Source of the DNA: Ananas comosus | Taxonomy: Eukaryota; Streptophyta; Magnoliopsida; Poales; Bromeliaceae | Reading direction: 5' to 3' | Assembly: GCF_001540865.1 (NCBI RefSeq) | Contig: NC_033630.1 | Coordinates: forward strand, 8,588,083-8,652,082 | Length of the DNA: 64,000 bases | In this document: positions 44,060 to 55,899 of the stretch, piece after piece | Numbering within the stretch: position 1 is the first letter of the stretch | Layout of the letters: every line of letters starts with the position of its first letter | Position numbers and translations under genes: made by a program | Notes under the pieces: model-generated | The model's database searches: none | Seen by the model: the letters and a program-made list of their open reading frames with translations, nothing else | What the model was told of the DNA's origin: nothing

Positions 44060-46475
44060 ACATTGTGTGACCTGGAAACGTTTAACGCTCCAAGCTCACA
44101 AACTAAACACAAGGCTCGAAAAGGCGTAAAAAACCTCCCAGCATCTGTCACAAGGCTGTACACCGAGCGTAAGGCTCTTAGTTCCAAAATTTGAGTCGTG
44201 ATTCCAGAGGTTTCTCTTCCTGAATCCGACGAGAGCCCAACCTAAGACGTCTCACACCATGGCCATGTTGTAACTCAACCATGGCCTTGGTCTCCACCAC
44301 GGCCATATTGTAGCCCAAACATGGCCATAGTCCGATGCAAAAGACGGTTGGGCTCCGAGCCCAAACGCGCGTATCACAAACCATGGCCATGTGAAGGAGC
44401 TACCATGGCCATGCGTTACGTCAAGCATTTGACGTACAAAGACTTCCCACAAAAACGTTAACATCGAAGGGATATTTCGTAGGGTGCGGGGACCGACACA
44501 AATGACTCGAACCTGGTCACGTCTTGTTCCATCCCCTCGGGAGGAGAAGGGGAGAGAACTAAAGCAACGAAAAAGAACCCTAAAAACTCCTAATTTGTGG
44601 AGAAAACGAAAGAAAAACGAAGAACCACCGTAAAAGGGGTAACCTCTTCGTAACCTCTTCTCTAACCTCGAACAAACTCCCATCCTGAAGTTGGGATCGA
44701 CCTAGGATCGGAACAAACTTCGAAAATTTCTCCAATCAATGAATAAAGAGGAGAGATCTACTACTAAAAGTACTAAAAACATATCTTTGGGATCTAACTC
44801 GTTTAATCCCAAATAAAACCCTTAAAAACTAATCTCCGAAAATTTCGGATTAACTAGAATAATCTTGGAAATAAATCCAACCTAAACTACCTTAAAATGA
44901 GAGAAAACCTCTAACTCTCTCCACAAGTGGAATGTTCCACTCAAAAACGGGAAAAGAACCCAACCAATTACAAAATCAAATAATCATAAGCAAGCAACGC
45001 AAATTGAGAGGATCAAATTGGAAATCTCTCGATCCTCCAATCACCCGTGGAAGCAGCCGCGTTTGCTTCCCGATGTTCCTCAAAACCACCCAAACTGAAG
45101 TAGCTTTTATCGTCTTGAGGTGAATACAGTTAAAAATTCACAGCATTTTAACTTTACGTACGTATAAGTACGATCTATCACGTATGCTCAATAAATCTTA
45201 CGAATTTAATGTACACAATACATACTACTTTTTAATGGAGATATATCATCTCTCTCTATATACGTAACAATCATACGTACTCTAATCGTAAGATTATATA
45301 CTAAACCCTAGTACAAAGAACGTAACCTTTACTAATCTTATTGTTTGTGAACCTGTGTTTAAGTAACAAACTGTACCACTTGTTGTTACGTAAGGTGTTT
45401 CTCCGTAAGTTGAATCACTAACCAATTTAATAACGTACAACTGTATCTCTGTCCGGAAACCCAATGATCGAAGATAAGGTACAAAATCTGTACTACTGTA
45501 ACCTGAACTTAACCTGTGTATGCGAACGAACCGTAACACGAGTGAGAGTGTATGAACATTCCCAGCGAGGGATGTTCGACCGTGAGGCCTCTATCGGTAG
45601 CGCTGTATACGAGCGGGCACCCCCTAACCCGCGGCTTTACTCTACGGCACTCCCTCCGAGTAAGGATCCCAACCTTACAACTGATGGTGCTCCGGTAATC
45701 CGTGCCACGTTCGGCCTGATGAGTGCCCATCCAGGATACGCTAAACCTTGTTCAACTTGGTTTTACATTTCACCTGTAATCTATTTAATCATTTGTTACT
45801 GTAAAAATGAGCAATATAACACCTGTAGTACAACCAATATGAATACGTATAAGTATAATCTTATCGTAAATATAACACCTTTAAGTACGATTTCATCTTC
45901 GTATCATCAACCATTCGAATAAAGTGCAAAGTATATGTACAACGATAAAGGAAAATTATCGACTCGTAAAATGTAAATGGAAAAATCGGATCACCACGTA
46001 AAATGACTCCAGTCATTAACGGGTGACCCTTGATAACAAATTATCAAGAATGCGGGGACAAACAATTACAAAATGTCTCGGTAGGCGTGGTCCTCTCCGA
46101 ACCCTGGCACCATTTCCTCAGCGATGATCGATCTATCGCTCCTCTCAAAAACAACGAAGATCAACCAAGAGAGAAATAAAAACATAGAAACATCTCTCGC
46201 TCTCAAAACATAGGTACATATCTCTGGTGGTATACCTATACAAATCGTGAACATAAACCCAAAGAATAACATGATGAAGAACGAATGAATCACCTAAATC
46301 GAGAAAATAAATGAAGGGATAAGAACGTAGATCAACAACACACGAGACTATGAGGATCTACAGGAAAATAATAACGAAATAAATAGCGGAACAACATCTA
46401 CGGAATATACAAAATCTGTATACCGCCCAGACCTGTGCAAGGCCCGCCCGAAGGCGACTCAGGGCCCTGCATTGT
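44060..46475. mobile_element. Gypsy element 1, 5' LTR (mirrored text)
   Basis: In complement reading it starts TGTAACACACTGG and ends GGGACGTAACA, 2,416 bp. It is followed nine bases later by the primer-binding site. Its first part is nearly identical to the 3' LTR at 51,631, which suggests a fairly recent insertion. The candidate target duplication GTGAA (44,055-44,059) cannot be tested because the 3' LTR is truncated. Confidence 0.88.
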
Positions 46476-46483
46476 CTAATAAA

Positions 46484-46496
46484 ACCATAGTCTCGG
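46484..46496. other. Gypsy 1 primer-binding site, tRNA-iMet (mirrored text)
   Basis: Complement reading gives TGGTATCAGAGCC directly downstream of the LTR end. In the printed text the site is ACCATAGTCTCGG, which matches no tRNA end on either strand, a clean single-site test of the polarity problem. Confidence 0.9.
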
Positions 46497-46699
46497 ATCC
46501 CAATTCAGAATCACCTGGATCGTTTGGAATTCTGCCAACTTGATATCTTTTATCCGAGCACTCTCTGCTCCAGATAAACTGAACATTCGCTTTCATAATA
46601 CTAACCCAAATACTATTGAGAATTTTACAATCTCAACTTAACCTCACATATCGAAGATTGAAGCGCTTCCCAGTGCTAACGCCGGCTGTTGCATTGTAG

Positions 46700-49600
46700 C
46701 CCTCAATCATCACTTCCTGTGAAGTATTGAAAGCGTACTAAACCCATAATAAGTGAACTCACCCTAACGCTATCACACCCAAAATGATTGAACGGGAAAA
46801 TACTACAACATCACTATACTGCTGCTGAGCGAAATTTAGCCAACCTCGCGTGTTACGCCGTTTGGAACTCCTCCACCTCTGGAGGCGATGGAGTCCTAGC
46901 TCGCTCCAGGCACTCAACTCCTCTATCGAACGCAGAGAGTGACTGAACCATTGCGTCGTCTGTCGTCGCTGTGTCGTCGTCCGGCTACGCCGCGCGGCCA
47001 TCCTCCGCGCCTACTTCGCGGAACTCCTAGAAGAAGACGTCATCCGTCGAAGGTCTCTCCAAATCTAAGGGTGTGGCAGACGCGGTCAACTTCTACAACG
47101 TGGCTCCCGCGGTAGAGGGCGCGGGCCAGGAAGCGTACGCCGTGGGCGTCAGCGCGGAGCCCTCCTCCTGCAACACCGTGGTGGTTGAGTCCACGGAGAC
47201 CACCCCGGTCAGAAGGGGCACTACCAACTCCCTCGTCTCGCCCTAGCCGAGTACCTAGCGGAGTTACTCAAATCCTCCACATTAGGATCCTAGAAGCTGC
47301 CTCTCTTTCAGCTGGTGACCTAACATCTCTTCACCAAGTACGTATACCTCTTCGATAAGGCGCTATGGAAGCACCTCCTCTCTCTAGCTCAAACCGAGCG
47401 GTGAGTAGTAGACCTACCGTTCCGGATAACAACCACCAACCTAGAAGTCCTATTGGGTCGTGCCTAAACCGCCGATAATGAACCTTGTCTAAGTTCCTCG
47501 AAGAAAACCGCGTGATGAAGGGGCTGTCACAGTTCTCCTTCTACCTCGTCCTAAACGTGCCAGACGCGATCCCCCTCGCCTCACATCGGCTCATGCTCTC
47601 CCTCAAGAGAATCGAAGAAGTAACGCACGAAAAGCAGCACGCCCTCCTGCTCCTGTTCCGGGCGTAAAAATTCGCACCTAACGCTGGCAGCTAGAAAACC
47701 AAACACGTTAAGAGGTTGGAGGTTTGGATGGCCCTCCACCACTTGGCGCACGAGTAACACCTCTCGCCGCGTCGCCTATAAGTCCTCACCTCTCTCCCGA
47801 ACCTATTCCCATTCCGGTTCTCCGGGCGCCAACTCCCACACTCAGTCTACGTGAGATCGTCCGGCGGCTTCGTGGGATCCTCGGCCGTCGCACCAGCACC
47901 GAGCAGCCGAGTCGCACCTCCAAGACTAGCTGCGGCTGGAGGGATCACATACTAGACGCCACCAGGAGTGAAAGGTGGCGTCACAGGCGGCTCACGGGCT
48001 TCCCAAGCAGTGCCCGTGGTAGTAGACGTAGCCGTGGCCGAGATGGTCAGCGGTCAATCCCCTGAGCTCGCCGTGTGATGGTCGGACCCGCCGGTGGGCA
48101 GGTCGCGGGCTGACTCCCCAGTGCTGTCCGGGGCTCGCCCGCATACATACAACGAGTCTGTGTCCTCCGCCGTCGTCGGCTCCTACACCAACGTCTATAG
48201 TAAAATAATTTACCGTAAGCTCAGGCACGTAATAAACTATGGACATGTAGTGTAAGTAAGTATCTAGCCGACAAACGGCTCAACGTACCGTAGAGCAACC
48301 AAAGAAACAACGTAGGCCCTACACAAAATCAGGGGCTGGTGAGAAACCTATAATTTCTCAAAACGGGTTTAACAGGACAAGCCCATCCTCTAACTTAGTA
48401 CGGGCACCTAGAAGATCGAGATGTGTTTGAACCTCTCAAACTACACCAAAACCCGTACCTAACCAATTGGTTCATAAAACGGTGATAGCTAACGTTCTTA
48501 GTTTGCCAATGTAAATCTCTTAACCCGGTCTACCTCCAACACAAATCTCCTACGGTCTCAAGCGACAAACGCTACTGCTAGTCGAGCAGAGCTTGATCCG
48601 ACAACTAGTCGTCCCCAACGTATCGGATAAACCGATCACAACACGACTCCCCACTCCTACTGTGGGGACCTAACTCCTATAGAGCCACCATGCCCTCAAA
48701 ACACTACACAAAAGTCGACTCGATGGCCCATACGGTGGACTATCCTTCTAACTCAAACACCATCTAGAGCAAGGATCCTGACGGGGTTAGAGTTTTCGCG
48801 GGATACCCTACCGTGGCCGTCTTAACTTTCTCGGCTCCCGTGTCGACGTCCTGGAAAACCTATTTCCGAAATAAGCCGACTCGCAGAGCAGAACCCCTCG
48901 AGGCTAAAACAAACAATTCTTCTTCCTGCCTAGTGAGGCGAACACACACCTGATAGCACTTGAATTATTTCAGTGCTAGTTCTTATTCATAGGTAACGGT
49001 TCCTAACTACTGAACAAACTAGTCGAAATCCCTAGCTCACACATAAGGTTCTATCTGTACGTCAGCCCTATGGTCGTCAATTTCTAACGCGGACTCCTAC
49101 ATAGCTTCTGCCGAAAATCTTATGCCATACCTGTAATACTCAAGTGACAATACGGCAAACCCGAATGATTACGGGGTCGTCGAAAATACCTAGATTACTT
49201 GGCACAAAAATTCGGAATGGATCTGTCCAAGCAGCACCACAAGTAGCTGCTGTAAAACCAGATAAGGGCTTCACTACACCTAGTGTTCCTTGTAAACTCC
49301 GAACATGAAGTTCACGAAGTCCTTTTTCTCGAGATACGGTTCAACTTTTTACACTCAAAACCGAAGCTCTCCACCGAAAGGAACCTGTAAACTAAAGCCC
49401 TAGTCCATATCGGCACCTAGGATCCTTCTAACTTCGATAGTCCCTAACCGGATCTGGCTGCTCACAGTGCCTCTAGGTCTCAAAGGAACCAAACCGGCCG
49501 ATGATGACCTCTAAACAATTCCCTAAACGTTTCAATAGATGAGGGGAGTGTGCTGAGTGCGTATTTCCGTGATTCAAGTAAACCTTGCTACGCACGCTTT

Positions 49601-51580
49601 CTTCGAAGGTTCTCAACTTCCGAGCTAACTGCTGGCGGGGCTATGATTGGAACGGTCAACGACCTCATCCCATACACTAAATATCACTACGAATTAAATT
49701 ACCTAACCCGACACAAAACTACGTCCTGCCCTTCCACTAGCGCATACGAAGAGCGGTTAATTTTCTAATACTTTTCTTGATGGGATGAGTGCTAAACCTC
49801 AACCGCCGGCATCAAAAACGTAACTTCGATACCGCGGTAATAGAAATACCGCTCGCCACGCTTCATATATGCCTAGTGTTCTCGAATTTCATGAATAAAT
49901 GAGTCTTCCTCAACTTGAACTCCGTCGCGTCTATTAACCTCGATGAGTTCCTAATACTAGACTGCTAAGAGATGGTGGACCCGTTCCGATTGCACCACCG
50001 CCTATGCGATTCAGCTTTTAGCTGCTTTTTGAATCGCTATGAACATCAGTGAGTTGGCGACAACAAACTCGTCTACTTTGCCAACCTCAATCTCCACCAC
50101 CGAGGACTATTTGGGAACTCTAACTACTGAAACCACCACGTTGGATGTAATAACCTATCTTAATTCCTTTTCGTTCAAGTGCTACACCTCAACGTTTTCT
50201 AAGCTCGATTCTACCAACTACCAATGTGACCACTAAAGGAACATCTACTAGTTCCTTATTATGCAAAGGCGCCCGCCTAAACACATGACCGCCTAAGTCC
50301 TTAATTTCTCCTATAAGAAGTTCTTCGAGTGGCACGCGGAATACGGTATGTAGGCCCTCCGTGGTTCTACATGTTCCTAGACTTCGATGAAATAACCACC
50401 GGGCCTTACTTTTTCCTACAACCGCTCAAACATTGAGCTACAGATTGAACGGTTATCCACTTTTGACTCATGGCTCAGGGGCGCTCTTTTGAAGTCTCAA
50501 ACGGATAAGGGCACACCTTCACCCTTTTCTAGTGGTACCTAAAACACTACCCTAACGGGGTGAGAGTTCGGTCCGTACTACGAGAAACCTACTAGCACCT
50601 ATCCAACTGTTTTAGCCGCGTAAAATAAGTGTGCTGAACCTGTCCTCTCTTCGAGCGTGTTTACATGGAACTACTCTAACACGCTGAAGTATCTCACGGA
50701 TGAAGATAACATAGACTAGCTCTGGGGCTAAATACGGAGTGTAAACCTCCTCAGACGTCCTGAGGGATACGTGAGCGAACCTAAAGTCGTGGCGTAAGGT
50801 GGGAGTCTCACTACCTGTCAGACTCGCATAAGATGTATGAAATCTCTTATACGAAGCTCGTACACACTATCTGAAGGTCCCTCTTACCAGTGTCGTAGAT
50901 GGCTACCGCCTCAAACGAATATTGTTACCAATGTTTCGTTCGTAGTTCTACTGTGGGAAGCTTCGTGAAATACCTGCCTTCACATCTAGCGGTAAAGGAA
51001 CCTCACTTCAACCGCTCTCTAACCGAAATCCGGGTCTACACGAGGTCCTTCGCCTCCTATTTCAAGCGTAACGAGCTCTCGCTAACGACTGTCGGGTCTC
51101 ATCCGTTTCCTCGATACGGCTAGCTGCTGCCACTCTGAACCTTAAAGTTCAACCTCTAATACAAAAGAATTTCCAGAGCGACTGATCTCCTTAGTTCTCT
51201 AAACCTTAAGCCTTTTTCAACTCGGGGGCAAAATAACCTGGGATATTCTAAAACCTCGCACATCCGGGCCATCGCATAGCTGAACGAGATGGCGGCTTGG
51301 ATAGCCCTTATGTGTTACATAAAGTACATAGCCAGGAAACCTTTATGTAGAAGCTAGGCCGAGTGTAAAACCTACGATGTGGTAACCTTGACTTCCTACT
51401 AAATTCGAAACTTCTCGTTGGACACTCCTAAAACCGAGCGCTCCACTTCTTCAATGCTTTAGCACTATAAGGCATACACTTCCACGAAACCTCGTTGGTG
51501 CTACTCGCCCTCCGGTACATCCTCGACCTCTCGCGCGACGTCCTCGCGATAGGGGTAGAAAAAGTCTACCTCCGAACTCC
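46700..51580. pseudogene. Gypsy element 1 gag-pol, chromovirus type (mirrored text)
   Basis: In complement reading the order is gag (QADAARR.EARMKRLEDLL near 46,980; FKELLLAHYFPDSVKRKMEQ at 47,491-47,550), aspartic protease end (FDVVLGMDWLTKYFATID, about 48,430-48,490), reverse transcriptase (DRFVVVFIDDILVYS near 49,215-49,260), RNase H (YEKNYPTHDLELAAVVFALK, about 49,770-49,830), integrase zinc finger (HPGGTKMYKDL...WWPGMK, about 50,390-50,460) and a C-terminal chromodomain (VRILAREVKKLRNRDIPYVK, about 51,420-51,480). This order marks a Tekay/Del-like chromovirus. Several in-frame TAG stops and at least one frameshift (after YAKLK in RT) make it inactive. Confidence 0.93.
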
Positions 51581-51630
51581 ATGCAACGAAAACTCAAAGC
51601 GCCTGCTTTGAGGAAAAATCCTACCCACTT

Positions 51631-52556
51631 ACATTGTGTGACCTGGAAACGTTTAACGCTCCAAGCTCACAAACTAAACATAAGGCTTGAAAAAGTGTAA
51701 AAGACCTCCCAGCATCTGTCATAAGGCTGGACACCGAGCGTAGGGCTCTTAGCTCCAAAATTTGAGTCGTGATTCCAGAGGTTTCTCTTCCTGAATCCGA
51801 CGAGAGCTCAACCTAAGACGTCTCACACCATAGCCATGTTGTAACTCAACCATGGCCTTGGTCTCCACCATGGTCATGTTGTAACTCAAACATGGCCATA
51901 GTCCGATGCAAAAAACGGTTGTGCTCCGCGCCCAAACGCGCGTGTCACAAACCATGGTCATGTGAAGGGGCTACCATGGCTATGCGTCACGTCAAGCATC
52001 TGACGTACAAGGACTTCCCACAAAAACATTAATATCGAAGGGATATTTCGTAGGGTGCAGGAACCGACACAAGGGACTCGAACCTGGTCACCTCTTGTTC
52101 CATCCCCTCGGGAGGAGAGGGAGAGAGAACTAAAGAAAAGAAAAAGAACCCTAAAAACTCCTAATTTGTGGAGAAAACGAAAGAAAAACGAAGAACCACC
52201 ATAAAAGGGGTAACCTCTTCGTAACCTCTTCACTAACCGCGAACAAACTCCCATCCTGAAGTTGGGATCGACCTAGGATCGGAACAAACTTCGAAGATTT
52301 CTCTAATCAACGAACAAAGAGGAGAGATCTAGTACTAAGAGTACTAAAAACATATCTTTGGAATCTAACTCGTTTAGTCCCAAATAAATCCCCTAAAAAC
52401 TAATTTCCGAAAACTTCGGGTTAACTAGAATAATCTTGGAAACAAATCTAACCTAAACTTCCCTAAAATGAGAGAAAACCTCTAACTCTCTCCACAAGTG
52501 GAACGTTCCACTCAAAAATGGGAAAAGAACCCAACCAATTACAAACTCAAATAATC
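51631..52556. mobile_element. Gypsy element 1, 3' LTR, truncated (mirrored text)
   Basis: In complement reading it begins TGTAACACACTGG after a purine-rich AGGATGGGTGAA stretch. It matches 44,060-44,985 closely. It ends abruptly at 52,556 where an LTR in opposite orientation starts, so about 1.5 kb of the 3' LTR is missing. Confidence 0.85.
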
Positions 52557-53392
52557 ACAGTGCGGGGCCCTGGCCGTTTCCGGGAGGGCCATCGCACGGG
52601 TCTGGGCGGTATACAGTCGTGTATATTCCGCAGATGTTGTTGTCGCCTTTCATTTTAGTTCCTATTAGATGTTGATCTCTATAGTCTCGTGTTCATCTAG
52701 ATATTAGATATTGTTCCATGTACCTCTTTCGATTTGTTATTTTCATTTTTATATTCAATATGTTATAGCAGAGGTTTTTCCATGTGTTTTCCCACCAGAG
52801 ATATGTACTTTTGTTGAGAGTTGGAGAGGTTTTATTTTTGTAGCTCTCCATCTGGTGGATAGTTGAATAGTGAGCGACTTCTCGATCGTGCTTCGTTGCG
52901 GGAAGGGTGTCAGGGATCGGAGAGGGCCGCACCTTCCGAGACTTTCTTTTGTATTTTGTCTCCCGCACTATTGATATTAAATATCAAGGGTCACCCGTTA
53001 ATGACTGGAGTCGAGTTACGTGGTGATCCGGGGTTTTCTTTTCCCATTCATGCCATTCGTAGTTATTATTATTTCTATTGACGCCATACTTTCTTACGTA
53101 CAAATGATTCGAATGATATGGTATTTGTAATGCTACAGTTACAAAATGTAAATGAGAAAGTATTACTTTTTACAAGTTACGTATCCATTATACAGGGTTG
53201 TACCGTTATTCATACACAGTACTGGACAAGATAGTTACATATTGCTCATACGAAATAGTACCGTTGGTTCATATGATACTACGTCATTCATTTGATAGTT
53301 CACATGATGTACAGAGTTGTGATACGATATTCGTACAGTTTTATTAGGTTAATGATTAGGATAGATCATCACTTACAGTAGAGGGCTAATTT
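52557..53392. mobile_element. Inverted LTR fragment of the gypsy family (mirrored text)
   Basis: In complement reading it starts TGTCACGCCCCGGG, the reverse complement of the usual LTR end. The segment is an inverted copy of about 46,475 back to 45,400 ('ggtctgggcggtatacag', 'ggtcacccgttaatgactgg'). It stops where the gypsy 2 LTR begins. Confidence 0.75.
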
Positions 53393-55647
53393 ACAGTAAC
53401 ACATTCCTTCACTTAAGAACTTTAGGCTCCTAACATGAAGTAGGTCCTAGCTGATTGACAGCTCTCACACACATGGGAAACACCCTCAACCTTTACAGGC
53501 TTTGTGTTTTTCACGAAACCTCAACTCAGGTGCTCTCGTTTACTCCGTTTGACGTAGTAACCCGACTACAACGAGAGCCCCTGGCCAGAGACGTCCACTC
53601 TCTGGTCAAGGTGACCGACCAACATCGCCCCAACGTACTACGTTGGCCAGGGACCATCCCCCCCTGGCCAAGGGCTTGCACCAGGGTCGCTCTCTACGGT
53701 TTTTAACCGATTCAGGACTTTTAGCTCGAGAGCCCCTGGCCAGAGAGTCCACTCCTGGCCAGAGAGCTCCTGGCCAAAGGGCCCCTCTCTGGCCAAGGGC
53801 TTGCGCACGCGGGTTCCCTTCGAGAGCCCCTGGCCAGGGTTCAGCCCCTCTGGCCAGGGAGGCGCGCTTTTAACGGGTCACTCCCGTCACGTGTTCTCCC
53901 TTACAACTCCCCGAAAATACGTTTTACCGAAAATAAACTCACCGACTCGGGAGAGAGAGGGAGTGTGAGAGAATAAGGTGAGAGGGAGTGAGAGTAAAGA
54001 GAGAACGAGGGAGAGAGAGAGAGATCTTTCCTTTCTTCCTCTTCTTCTTGTTCTTTCTCTGCTTCCTTTTCTTTTCCTTCTATTCCTTCCTCTTCTTCTT
54101 CCTCTAGTTCTCCTTCCGAAACTCGTGGAGGTAGAGGGAGAGGAGAAGGGTAACCACATCGAGAACTCCATTCGATGATTTGGAATCGAAACATTTGAAT
54201 CCCAAAAAGCTAAAATACGGAACCTAACCCAGTTTACCTGGGATTCGATCGAAGATTTATTTAGTTAGGGTTCTTAGATCCCTAAATAACCCACCAAACG
54301 ATATCCACGTTTGGATCCCGAGGTTTTACCCCAAAAACATTTTCATACTCTAACCAGAGTAAACTTCGGAACTTTTGGGATAATTATCCAGTGTTTTGCG
54401 TCCCCGCTTCAGCTAAAGCCGTAAGCCACTTGGCTGCACTTCAAGAGCCGTTTTAGCCCGGCCCGATCACAACTAAGCTCGCTCCTTCCGATTTCGGAAA
54501 AGCATTTTGAGCGGCTCTCTCTAAAGGCTTTGGAGATGCAGCTAATTTCCACCCCCCACAATAGGCTTTGAAAGCTTGAGGAAAGATACAGAATCTAACG
54601 TAAAATTAGAGTAGAGAAGTACAACATAACATCCTAACGTATCATCATGGTAAGGAATACGAAAGATTTACTATTGGATCACATGAACCTTGCGAACCAT
54701 TGATCTATCCACTCCTAACCCAGCCTTCCACCTAGGATACTACGATTCCTATCTCTACTTGGGCTACCCCCACAACTACTGTATCTTTCATCACAATAAC
54801 AATTTCTTTTTTGCTCACCGTAGGTTTGTAACTTACTATTGCTCACCGTAATTACATCACATAACTATGATCTCCAGCTACCTGGATCCCTATCCACCTA
54901 GGGAATCTTCTACGGAACACTTGTTACTTAAATCTGTTGGATTTATCGCAACGTACTTACAGCCCTTGTTTACTAGGGCGCTCTCTATAACTGGGATCTC
55001 CATCCCATAGGAGTGAACCTCTCATATCTAGATCGAGTGTCAGACGCAAATCCTACCATATCGGTAGGTTAGGGGTGTACCTCCCCTAATAGCAGCTCAT
55101 GAGGCTTCACAGCACGCTGATCCTGGTGAACCTCCAGGCCTGGTGTACCTCCAGGCGTCTGCCAGGGCCCGAACCCACGTGAACCTCGAGGGAGGGGTGA
55201 AACCCTAAATTTCCAATCAGCACCCGCTCGGGATCCCGGAGCGGTGTCTAACCCATTTACCTTTCCAATTTCCAAATAATTACAGTAACTTGTAACGATA
55301 AGCTTGTACCTAGCTTAAACAATCGTACCATCGTTTGGAAATAATATACTACGTACGTAAGTATGAATACTAATACCCGTATCATCGTATCAAAAGGATA
55401 ACAACGTAAATGTCGAAAGTCTATGTATAGATAGATAGATAGACAACAATGAACACGGGTGAACCTGGATCACCCCTCTAGCCGTCTCAGCCGCCGGCTC
55501 GGGTGACCCTTGATACCTTCTATCAAGACAGCATGTGTAAGGACAGCAACTCGGAACCCGCCTGTCCCCTCCACTACAGGCAAGCCGCCAGGCAGCGGCG
55601 CCGGCTTAGTACGGTTTAACCATCACCAAAGCCCCGCCCCGCACTGT
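53393..55647. mobile_element. Gypsy element 2, 5' LTR (mirrored text)
   Basis: In complement reading it ends CGTGACA at 55,647, nine bases before a primer-binding site. The U3 has about ten GAGACCGGTC(T/C)CC motifs (53,570-53,870). A CTCTCT/GAAGAA-rich tract follows (53,950-54,110), the same layout as the solo LTR at 24,003. The start at 53,393 (TGTCATTGTG) is my best estimate and is less certain than the end. Confidence 0.75.
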
Positions 55648-55655
55648 CAGAAAAC

Positions 55656-55667
55656 ACCATAGTCTCG
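55656..55667. other. Gypsy 2 primer-binding site, tRNA-iMet (mirrored text)
   Basis: Complement reading gives TGGTATCAGAGC. It lies at the same distance from the LTR end as in gypsy 1. Confidence 0.9.
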
Positions 55668-55899
55668 TTATTCTCGTTCATTTCTCTCAAATCCTACTGG
55701 ATCCTCTGGGATCCAACCATTCGGAATTCCAATATCCACGCACTCGCCTTGTATTTGGATATCGCTACCGCCTTCAATTAAGCTAACCCAGCTTCAACCA
55801 TATCCAGAGATCAACGCTAATCTCTGCCTAAACTCAACATACTCAAGAACTGAACTCCACCAACACAGCCGCCGGCTGCTGTACTACGGTTCTCAGATC

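Noticed and set aside
46980..47100. A frame in reversed reading starting MAPSVQHLQ
   Set aside because: It looked attractive at first, but the complement reading of the same stretch matches gypsy gag, in line with the surrounding primer site, protease and RT order. The reversed frame is the antisense shadow.
47724..48065. Open frame of about 113 codons rich in Arg/Ser/Pro
   Set aside because: It exists only in the printed, wrong-polarity text. In complement reading the region is gag of gypsy element 1.
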